Shown: one piece after another, positions 47,401-62,147 of the stretch
Layout: every line of letters begins with the position of its first letter
Numbering within the stretch: the first letter of the stretch is position 1
Assembly: GCA_036345935.2 (NCBI GenBank)
Contig: JADWOT020000008.1
Location: 2,955,114-3,019,113 of the forward strand
Reading direction: 5' to 3'
Origin: Taenia hydatigena
Taxonomy: Eukaryota; Platyhelminthes; Cestoda; Cyclophyllidea; Taeniidae
DNA: 64,000 nucleotides
The notes under the pieces: generated by a model
Told to the model about the DNA's origin: nothing
Database searches by the model: none
Seen by the model: the letters and a program-made list of their open reading frames with translations, nothing else
Made by a program: the position numbers and the translations under genes

Positions 47401-48350
47401 ACTTGCCAAACATGAAGCATTTGGACCCACATGAGGTTTTCAAGTGGATGTCTGTACGGTTGTTTGCTAACTGCACACTAAAAGAAGGCCTGGAAACCAT
47501 TGATTCCTACCCTGAAAGCATAAAGGATCCGGCACTATATTGGCTTCGAGAATCTATTGAGCCATCTTTCCAAGAGAATGAAGAAATTATCGACTTCTTG
47601 GAAGCTCAGTTGTCAACTCACACTCTGGATGAATTTGCTACTCTAGATAGCATGGAAGCTCTTCAAATTATCGGTTGCATCCGTCGAATCTCCGAAAACA
47701 CGGACTTGTTCAATTCTATTCAGGAGATTGTTGCAAAAACCTGTCGACGCCTCTATCTTGCAATCGCATGCATCTCGATAACTGAGGCCAAGGAATCACA
47801 AATCGAACTACCTAGAAAGTACCTTCGTCTGCAAGAGATTCTTTCTGTCCTTCTCCCTCACCTCCCAAGTCGAAATCATGCTCCAGTTGAGCCAGCGTTA
47901 ACAGGTTCCCCGAAAATTCAAACTCCAATCTATAAATTACGTCCAATGGGGGTTCATTCCATGGAAACGGTTTCGGGAAGTCTGAGATCCCTTCAATCGC
48001 GACACTTCACTAGGGGATCATGTTACGACTTAGTCATCTCTGGTCATTCGACACCCTTCAAGCGCAGTTCTTTAAGTAAGCTAAAAGAACTCATTGAAAT
48101 TCGTCGGGCTGTTGTGGCTGGATCGAGGTCAGAATTGGATCAACTCGGTTACGGGTCCTCGTTGGTGAGAAGTGGTACATCAGAAAAGAGAACTCGCATT
48201 CCTGATAAACTGGACTTAAGTATGCTTCGAAGACGCTGCAAAGAACACACAAAGCACCTCATTCAATGCGCCACTTATGAACAGAAACAAGCTGAGTTGT
48301 ACTGCAAGTTAATGGGTCAAAACATCCAACTGACTTCGCAGGAAACCTAG
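41455..48350 (+). CDS. Giant single-exon protein, about 2,300 residues, unknown
   Basis: The frame is open from a splice acceptor at 41454 to TAG at 48350, with about 2,297 codons and no intron. The first 70 residues are basic and Ser-rich. The remainder is leucine-rich and looks mainly alpha-helical, without long heptad coiled coil, transmembrane runs or a motif I recognise. Similar segments recur near 42174 (DDANFLLELV), 43190 (DAQFYFKLIS), 43557 (AENTFYLTEI) and 44637 (DAQIYLTNLL), suggesting diverged helical repeats. The C-terminus is basic (LSMLRRRCKEHTKHLIQC). The 5' end is unresolved: an MGGCC first exon at 39608 or the kinesin at 38062-38120 would both fit in phase. Function unknown. 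Confidence 0.8.
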
Positions 48351-49512
48351 CTTTACGCTTCCACAGAAGTGTGAGTTTTTCAAAATTGGAATGAATAAGG
48401 CTTCATTTTTTTCTTTTTCCTTCTCTCTTAACACTTATTTAAATGAATAGGATTTAAGATATCAGTCTAAAATGAGTGTGGAGGTAGCCAGGAAAAATTA
48501 GTACCACCTACAGTATAGCCCCAAGCAATAACTTATGACAACTTGTGGTGGTTGTAAAAACGAATGTGATCGGCACCAACACGAGCCAGTCTACCAGTAA
48601 GCTACTTAATCTTGTGCTCTTTTTAAACCGCCATATCACTAGCTCTCTAGTGATCTTGGTGAAGATAGAGGTTTCTAGACCGCCTAACTTCAATCCGACT
48701 CCATAAATGGGGAAGCATACTAGTAAAGTAGGTGATAGAGGTGGTAGCAAAACCCTTAGCCCAGTGATTCCGATGAATTTGCGATTCGGAGAGGATGCTA
48801 CTTTTGTGGCCCTAGTACACACTGTTTGGCCGGACCCTATTACAATACGAACGGTGTCAAGGGAGGGTCTATTTGAGAGCTCTTCACAAATTGGACGCAA
48901 TTCCAACCCTTCCATTTTATTGCATCAAGAAAACCACAAATTTAAAAGGGTTAGAATTTAAGTTAACGTGAAATTCTGCAATGAATGAAACAAGTTATTT
49001 AAACTGTGAACGTCTGGATAAACCGAATACTTTATACAACCCAATAAAAGTTCAAATATGAACAGATAATCTACGCAATATGCCATCGTATTATTGGTTA
49101 AATTTGTACAAATCAACTTCAGCGGCATTTTATGCATTCTTATAATTCATATTCCTTAATAACTTGTCTTTTTTGAAATTTAGGCAAACCAGTGATCCTC
49201 AACATTCCTGCTCAAGTCAAAGTCAAAGTCAAAGTAGGGTCGTTATTTCTTGATTTGTAAATAGAGCGTACAGGTAAAGAAGACCCACCCTATTCAAAAC
49301 CCCTTTCGTCAGTCCATTGTTTTCGTCGGTTCGCTCCTCCCCTCTTAGTATAAAGTATATGCAATTTCCGAATTTTCCTTCTTTATTATGGGTGGTAGAT
49401 TGGGCGCAATAAAAACTACCAAAAGACCAATGAGGATTCAGCGCTATTAGTTATAAAAAATTTCATTGGCTATTTAAGTCACGTGAGTCAGTCAATAGAA
49501 GGTTGTTGGAAA
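48351..49512. other. Intergenic DNA
   Basis: No gene recognised. A short AGTCAA tandem (about four units) lies near 49212-49236. Frames on both strands at 48508-48961 are unremarkable. Confidence 0.4.
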
Positions 49513-49776
49513 ATGCCACGCTGTAATTGTGCTGAAGATTGGCGGAGGAGGTTTGAAGAATCCTCTTGTGGATATAACCAATACTGTGCTCTCAAAACGC
49601 CCTACCTTTGTGTTGCGTGTCCCCCGTGCATAGATCCGTGCAACAGGATCCCTTGCGACCATTGTTTAAATATGCAAAAACCTCTTCTTTCCGGATGTGA
49701 TTTTCCATCTCATCGTCATCAGCAGCATCGATCATGCTATTACAAGATGCCTCAGCTAGGACTATACTGGCCTTGA
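49513..49776 (+). CDS. Small cysteine-rich protein 1
   Basis: From ATG 49513 the frame encodes 87 residues with 12 cysteines, many as CxxC or CxC (VACPPCIDPCNRIPCDHC). It ends GLYWP. There is no signal peptide, so a secreted disulfide protein is unlikely; metal binding or an intracellular structural role is possible. It lies 2.6 kb from three other cysteine-rich genes on the opposite strand and may belong with them. Not recognised. Confidence 0.55.
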   Translation: MPRCNCAEDWRRRFEESSCGYNQYCALKTPYLCVACPPCIDPCNRIPCDHCLNMQKPLLSGCDFPSHRHQQHRSCYYKMPQLGLYWP

Positions 49777-51121
49777 CTCCGCCACTTGATTGCTTTCTTG
49801 GGAGCGCACAAATCCATTTGCTTTGAAATATTTTGACGCTTATGAAGTCTTCTCAACATTTTGGTCTCATCAATGCATTATGGTTGGGTTAGTTAAGAAA
49901 TGGTGAATATAGCGTTTTCTTTTTTGATGGGAGAGGAGGAAGCAGCGTTAACTTACTTTTCGGGCAGACGGATACACCTACATAGGTTGCTTTAAGCGAC
50001 ACCTCAAGGAAGGCTTACGATTGCATGAATTAGAGGTTTACTAAGTAGCATATTTGATCTGAGGGACATTTTTCGAGGGTTCACAAAATGGCTTTTAAGC
50101 CTCATCGGCTGCAGGCACGCACTCAATCTCTACATTCTACAGCGTTGATTGAGGGCGAAATGAATGGTCGTTTCGAATGCCGCCCAATTTAAAGACGGTC
50201 TGATTGAAAGATGATGGACTGTGAGAAGCACCCAGTGTATGAATTGAGGGCAAAATTTCCATGCTTCTTTTTAGGTTCCTCCCCATTCCCCTCCCCCCTT
50301 TAAAAGCATATTTGTTTATAAAACGCTCTTTCGCAGGGGGAATGGCGTACGAAACCCAACCTTCGGCATAATCGTTTAACCTCCAGTAAGTAGTAGATTG
50401 CGTCCACGAAGTGTCCCACAGGCATGGATTTTTTTAGGGGCGCCTCCACGTGAGACACCTTAGGCCATCTGATTCCATGGTGGTATGCTGCTGCGTCATG
50501 GCAAAACGCGCCTCCTTCAAAGGCCATTCATCAAAGTTGATGCCAAGATTCCAGAGCCTTAAATTCTTATTAGTCTCTTGGTTCTTTCTTTGCATAGCCA
50601 ATGGTACTTAAGCGCCGTTTAATGCAGGTACTGTGCAAGTCACAACTAGTCCCATGAAACTAATACGGAAAGTCTTTACACGATCACCTAACATCACCAC
50701 CATCGCCTTTGGCGGTGTCCCTGACGCAATGATGCGGGTTCAATCCTGTGTAACAGTGGAAAGCAATCAAAGTTACCGAGGAAGCCACTTCCATTGTGGG
50801 CAATTTTGTGGATGTCTTCAGTCTAATATTTGATCATTCTGATAAAATTGATAATAAGGCACAAATCTGGATGATTTTAGGAAGAAAAACGAATACAAAC
50901 GTGCCTTCAAACCCTACCTTAATTTGCATAAATGCAAATGGTGACTTTATACATCATTAATTACCAGCGAATCTTTGGAGCGTTGAGGCGTCTTTCCATA
51001 AGTGTGCAATATCCTTATCTACGTTCATTTTGGACTGTTAAAAATAAATTACCTTTTTTAGCCATTGACCACTGACTAGCTAATCGTGAAATCGCTAAAT
51101 CAGCATTAAACGTGGTGTATC
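49777..51121. other. Intergenic DNA
   Basis: No gene recognised; several short frames on both strands lack support. Confidence 0.4.
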
Positions 51122-51963
51122 TGTTGCGCTCCGAGACTCCCTCGAAAGAAAAAGAAGGCAAAAAGGCAGAGCTAATGGGGCGGTTGGTACGGCTCAGAGG
51201 CCAGCTCCATCCGGCTAGGGCAATATGGCCACCTCTCTGTGATCGAGACCCAAAACCTGCAGTCAAAGCAAAGTATTACATTTTCCGCCTCTTCTTCCTA
51301 GCGTCGTCCCCGACGCTCTCCTCGATAGACACCCCGCGTCAGTCATCGCAACGCAATCAGTGCTGTAAGAAGCATCCACGAGCTAACTATGCCACTCGTC
51401 GACACTCGACGCAACTAAGGCGATGCTCGACACCAACGTCAGTGATTCCTCTTTGCAGTTCTACCGGACTTAGAGTTTCTTTCTGTTTGGAAAATAAATT
51501 CGGACTAAGAGGTTCTGTCGTCCATCAGTATGTTCGTAGGCAGACGTTAGTACACCGACCTCCTTTCCAGGTGGTTCATGGCTAGTGTCGCTTCAGTTGT
51601 TAATAGCTTTCCTGTAGAACACAGGTATGGGGTAGATGCCGAAGGTGGACGTTGTTGTCAGCCCTTGTGTTATGGGATGTGAGAGATTCTCCCATCCGCA
51701 GCACATGCACTTCTCTCGCACCGCCGCAATGTGGCACAGGCGGTAGAGATGGGGATAGAAACCCCATAGAGTCGGGTCCACATCCCATCGCTGTCACCGA
51801 TGTAGCGCCTTGAGACTTCCTTGAGGACAAAAGAAGGCAAAAATGCCAGGGCAGAATATGCATGTATCCAATTGACAGAGGCAAATGGAGCTACTGGCAC
51901 GGCTCGAAGGCCAGCCACCTCTGTGGCCGAAACCGAAACCGGCAGACATGAAAAAATGTTGTA
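51122..51963 (-). mobile_element. TRIM-like LTR element, copy C
   Basis: The minus strand is sense. The 5' LTR is 51963-51801 and the 3' LTR 51280-51122. The internal region is close to that of copy B (the segment near GGTATGGGGTAGATGCCGAA is shared at 51625 and 33953). Both LTRs carry indels and differ from each other, so the insertion is old. No coding frame of its own. Confidence 0.75.
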
Positions 51964-52026
51964 AAAGTCGAATAATTACACTGAGAGCTGCACTATTTAC
52001 AGAGCCTAAAGAATATCCTCATTTTT

Positions 52027-52329
52027 ATGTTTATTTATGACGATTCAAAGCTGAAGAATTCGCGAAATGATGCTCAACTGTGCTATCAGGCAGGAATGCT
52101 GCAATACCTTCAGTCACAACATCAGATCATGCATGTAGCACATGAGGGCTTGACGTTGCCCCCACGGGAGGCACTTTTATACAAGTATTCCAGCCGAATT
52201 TCAATTTTTCGCATTTCAAATATGGCAGTAATTGAGGCTCATCTTCTGCGCCACCGTTTTGTAGAATTCCCTTTGAACCCACCCGGGTTGCTCTACCCTC
52301 GTCCCATTTCCCCAGCCCTCACAAAATAA
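52027..52329 (+). CDS. Hypothetical 100-residue protein
   Basis: An uninterrupted ATG-to-TAA frame reads as ordinary globular sequence (LPPREALLYKYSSRISIF) and its stop overlaps an AATAAA. It is convergent with cysteine-rich protein 2. I do not recognise it; the frame may be chance, but start, composition and poly(A) signal together make it worth listing. Confidence 0.3.
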   Translation: MFIYDDSKLKNSRNDAQLCYQAGMLQYLQSQHQIMHVAHEGLTLPPREALLYKYSSRISIFRISNMAVIEAHLLRHRFVEFPLNPPGLLYPRPISPALTK

Positions 52330-52423
52330 ACTACTCAAATTCACCCACACTTCAACCAAATTTTATTGAAACAAAATGTCTAATTAAAATTTGCAATACA
52401 AATAAAGGGAGATCTGCATCCTT

Positions 52424-52804
52424 CTACCACCTGTTGTAGCGTGGTTTACTGCTGCAAGTATCGCAGGGACTTGGGCGTAGCGGACATGTAGGCAGATTGC
52501 ATTTGGCCATGCAACAGGTGGGCGGCGGACACTTACCTTGGCATTTAGGTGGACATAGAGTAAGACATTGCGGTTGAGGGCAAGTAGGTGGACATAGAGT
52601 GACGCAGGGTCCACAATTGCAAGCCTGTGGCTGACCACTAGACGACTTGGAAGCACAGGAACCAGCCTCACAACCATTCAATTTGACATTGTACCGATTT
52701 GACGATTTGTCAAAGGTTATGCCCAAGTTGACGTCATCAGAGATGGCAGGAGTTTTGCACTTCTTTTGGCAGCAGGGTTTTCCGCAGGGCTGAGAGCAAG
52801 GCAT
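52424..52804 (-). CDS. Small cysteine-rich protein 2
   Basis: The frame of 126 residues has 22 cysteines, mostly in Pro-Cys repeats (CPPTCPQPQC, CPPKCQGKCPPPTCC). A cysteine-free central segment reads ITFDKSSNRYNVKLNG. The C-terminus is KPRYNRW. There is no signal peptide. It shares the R-aromatic/His-[ND]-[RK]-W ending with proteins 3 and 4. Poly-PC proteins occur in sperm and cytoskeletal structures of other animals, but that link is only suggestive. Convergent with the 52027-52329 frame. Confidence 0.65.
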   Translation of the reverse strand: MPCSQPCGKPCCQKKCKTPAISDDVNLGITFDKSSNRYNVKLNGCEAGSCASKSSSGQPQACNCGPCVTLCPPTCPQPQCLTLCPPKCQGKCPPPTCCMAKCNLPTCPLRPSPCDTCSSKPRYNRW

Positions 52805-53616
52805 CTTGGTGGTGGTACTATTGGTGAGAGGAGAGGCCTCGCCTTAGTGCGTCCCGTGTCTGCAAGATCTGCAAATGACAAATCCGATGCTGTTGCCTCT
52901 GTCCAGCTATCGATCTTCCACCGTTTGAACTCCGTGTGATGGATCCTCACGTGATGGTTACCATCCAATTGGAAAAGCGGAATCTGACGAGTGAAGTCGA
53001 GATGTTTAAGTGTCACGGACTTTTGTTTAGGATGGAAGGATTTCCTTAAATACTAACTTAAGTGGGAGTAGGGGGAATGTTAGGAACTCCTTCGGGGTTA
53101 TTTTGCTAGTGAACGTGAATGTTTACTTAAGTTCGCAAGAAATTTAAGCGACGAAGGAGTTTACTTTATTAACTTTATAGTTTCGTGCTGCATTTGTGCG
53201 CTTGTCATAACATCTGTCGGCTACATCTCCTGAAGAGTCTTACAAAAGGCTGTGAGTGGATTTTTTTATCAGAATTAGGAATTCCAAATGGAGAATACTC
53301 ATAAGAGTGACTACTGAGCTGTAACTGGGAGTTATCTCGGCCGAACAACCGAGCTTAAAGTCTCTAACTTCATCAGGCACTGCTTGCATTTATTATCCTT
53401 TAAAGAACTGCCTATTCATCCACGCAAAGGGAATGCCAACATGTTCCACATTTAAAGTGCTTTACCACTGAGAATAGATGAAATGTTGTTCAATTTTATC
53501 CCCCTTTTTCCATTAAGAATCACTCATCTGAAGGTTAAGCAATTAACTTATATTTATAACCTAGAAGAACTGAGAAATTATACACTAAAGCAAAATTACA
53601 CAAAAAAAAGTTCACT

Positions 53617-53901
53617 TCAGCCCCTGGTCCATCTATCGAACCGCTGTACACCACAATCCGTGCATGGGTCAAAGGGATCTTTGGGGTCAAGTGGAGAAGC
53701 GGGGGGCAGAGTACTATCCTTATTTTCCTCCAATTTCCCTGAACCTGGACAGGCTTCCACCCTATGGCATGCTATGCATTTCAGAGGGCTCGTATCCATC
53801 ATATAGCAGGGCTTTCGACATATCGGTTTCATGCAGGGAAAGCAGTTGGGACCAGGGCAGACATTGGAGTTATTGCATTGTCGATTGAAGGCCGACAGCA
53901 T
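53617..53901 (-). CDS. Small cysteine-rich protein 3
   Basis: From ATG 53901 the frame has 94 residues and 11 cysteines (CPGPNCFPCMKPICRKPC), an acidic and Pro-rich middle, and the C-terminus CGVQRFDRWTRG. The frame is open further upstream to about 54036 but without a better ATG. The tail QRFDRW parallels those of proteins 2 and 4. Unrecognised. Confidence 0.6.
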   Translation of the reverse strand: MLSAFNRQCNNSNVCPGPNCFPCMKPICRKPCYMMDTSPLKCIACHRVEACPGSGKLEENKDSTLPPASPLDPKDPFDPCTDCGVQRFDRWTRG

Positions 53902-54615
53902 GGTGGAGAGTGGATGTTCCCTGTGCCTGAGAGATGGGAGAAGGGCAGTGTTCCCGTATTGATCCCAATGAATGGGACACGTGATTTGGTTTGGGTCATA
54001 TGAATCAGCTAAGAAGGCACAAAATTTGACCTCCACTAAAGCCTACAAATGTATGCATAACGAGTCATTTAAATGTTTCTTGGAGGGAAATGGTGGATCT
54101 TTGTTATGGAAAAAATGAGGGAGGAAAATGCCAAAGAGGGGTAATACTTTCTGACATCTGCCCTACAGCAAGTCGACTTTGTTGGAAACAGCCATAAAGC
54201 CAATAGACCGGCTGCTTTTCCCAAGAGCTTTAACCCAACTAACCATCAAATATGGGGTAGCTGATCAGTTTTGTCCCAAGGTATATATTATTTGCATTCT
54301 CTGCACCCACCCAATCATCTCTTTATCTAGTGTCCAACCATCCATCCACCAAACACTTGCATTCTTTTTCGGGCAAGCTTCTTAAGCACCTAGCGAAATC
54401 TGTGAAGTTCCAAACCAGACTACTAAGAGGATTCCAAAGAATTCTGCACATTAAGCACTTTCTAGCCTAAAAACCAGGTCCGAATTCTCTTCTCTTCATC
54501 CCCCCGAATTTAGTATTTTCAAAGTCTAAGGGAAATCATTGTTCATCAAAAATGGTCACACAACTGAATAGTGTAAACAAAAAGTGCAGAAAAGGGAACA
54601 AGTAAACTGCCATCA

Positions 54616-54918
54616 TCATGTCCACTTTTTTGACCATTTATCATGACGTTCAATGTCGACACAGGCTCCACACTGATTCAGGGGACACTTGGGTCCGTAG
54701 GGCGGAACTGGATCAGGAGCTTGTGTGGGAGTGCAACAGGGTCGACAGGGGCTGCATGGGCGTGTCATGGGCTCACACGGTGCATTTTCACGGCATCGTC
54801 GATAACGAGATTCGCAGAGCACTTGTGGTGTTTTGGCCGCCTCGCAACGCGGACACTTTGAGTTGCAGCACTCATCACAGGGTTTTTCAGGAACGTAGAA
54901 GGTATCCTTGGTGCACAT
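54616..54918 (-). CDS. Small cysteine-rich protein 4
   Basis: ATG 54918 opens a 100-residue frame with 16 cysteines, including CDECCNSKCPRC near the start and RPCSPCRPCC in the middle. It ends ERHDKWSKKWT. No signal peptide or membrane segment. Together with proteins 2 and 3 it forms a same-strand tandem spaced by about 0.7-0.8 kb. Confidence 0.65.
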   Translation of the reverse strand: MCTKDTFYVPEKPCDECCNSKCPRCEAAKTPQVLCESRYRRCRENAPCEPMTRPCSPCRPCCTPTQAPDPVPPYGPKCPLNQCGACVDIERHDKWSKKWT

Positions 54919-56691
54919 TGTAGCGTTTATCTATTCTCCACCTCTTCGGACGTACGGCCCTGATGCCAGAATTGACAAAGTGTCACGAGAAGGATCCTCT
55001 ATTGATCGCTTCTCCGGGTTGGAGCTTTGATGTAGTCACGTGCACATGGTAGCTGGTCACGAGATGACCTCATCAGGTGACTGGCGGCGAATAAATCGTA
55101 AAGTCAGGCCACCAGAACACCTTAAAAATTTATTAAGTATTTGCCGAACCATCGACATCTTTAGACTTCCTATGATAGTTCGGAATTGGTTTTTAACCGG
55201 TCAGATAGACAATCTACTTGACCGATAGCGCAAGGATTCAGTGAGTCACCCAATCAAGTGTATTCCTGAGCTAATTAAGTATTTTTAAAAATTATCTGCC
55301 TGCTTTAAGTTAAAATACATTATAAATCTAAGAGCTATCGCGAACCTCTGAATCCTTTACTCCTTACAGACAAATTAAAGGCTAAAGTGAACCTTGACGG
55401 CGATTTCTAACTAATGATTCAACAATAGGCAAGCGGGTGGAGATTGCTAAACCAACAGTGTAATGCATTGGCAGTTGGAAAATGAAAAAGGGTCGCAATA
55501 ACACCCAATAAATTATGCAAGAGAAATCCAAGGAACTCACGAAATCTTTTTTTGAAACGACGATCTCTTGACGGGAAACTAACAATACGTGTAGAAGCAT
55601 GCTAGTCGCATTACCAAACAGCAATCTATGTCATGTTCTATATCTGTTTTACAGCACAATGTGACCAAACGGTAGACTTTCGTGATTCCATCTGTAAGGG
55701 CTTTCATCTACTTCAGAAACGAGGAACCCTCTTCCGAACACTAGCAATCCCATAAGCCATAAAATGCCTCCATATACTTAGCTCCCCAAAAAAGTATAAC
55801 TGGAGCTCAATACGAGAAATGGCGGAGATCCAGTAGTGCTTTATCAATTTATGGGGACACAATGGGGAACAAAATAGCTTCAACATTATCGTTTCCTAAA
55901 TTATGTATAGAAAGTGCTGCCGTTGTTGTTTAAATGGGCACTACCAGCTAAAATATTATGGTTAACGACAAATTTTGAAACAGAGCACTGAGTGTAGTAC
56001 TTTGTTTGTTGGAACTACCGGTTCCGGTGAAGGTCACAGAGATGGCCGTACTGCCCGAGCTGCGTGGGCTGGCCTCCGGGCCATGCCAGCAGCCTAATTC
56101 CCTCTGTCCGTTGAATATCTACATTCTACCCTAGCATTCTGCCTTCTTTTGCCTTCGAAGGAGCCTCGAGACGCTACACTGAGAATAGTTAAATTTCTAT
56201 CCTATTTTGCAACCGCCACATAATTCTGAGCAATTGTTGAGGTAGAAGTTTAACTCACATTAGCGAGTAGCGCTGACTGCTGCCGTGATTTTTGGAAGAT
56301 TCATTTAAAAATTGTTGAACCAAAATTTTGATTTTTTGTGCCCCTGAAATAGGGGAAGACAAATTTTTCTCACGCAATTCTACTTGCATATTTTAAAGTA
56401 GCAAACAAAGAATTACTCAATCAGCATGAGGGTAGGTAAAATATTAATTACCTGCAGGGCTCATTTTTAAATTTGCATCATTCATGCACTAGCGCTCTTT
56501 TTTATTTTCACCTAAACGCGATAGTGTTTAACTTCTAATAATGTTTTGTTTGGAGACTGTTTATTTTATTTGTTTAAACCCGGTTTGTTTAAGTTCGCGC
56601 TTGTATTAAGCGGCATATCGTTTGTGTGTCGTGTTGTGGAATCTAGGTCTTTGCTTTTTCGAAGCGGCAGTTTTTTACCGATCCTCGCACA
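54919..56691. other. Intergenic DNA upstream of U2SURP
   Basis: No gene recognised apart from the solo LTR at 55993-56178. The last few hundred bases should hold the U2SURP promoter and perhaps an upstream exon. Confidence 0.4.
55993..56178 (+). mobile_element. Solo LTR with perfect 5-bp target duplication
   Basis: The 186-bp LTR starts TGTAGTACTTTG and ends GAGACGCTACA, bounded by TG..CA. It is flanked by CTGAG on both sides (55988-55992 and 56179-56183). This fixes the true ends of the LTR and shows integration by an LTR-type integrase. Confidence 0.9.

Positions 56692-62147
<5,456 letters not shown>

Noticed and set aside
49212..49236. AGTCAA tandem as a satellite or C-rich array
   Set aside because: Only about four short units, with no larger array or spacing pattern.
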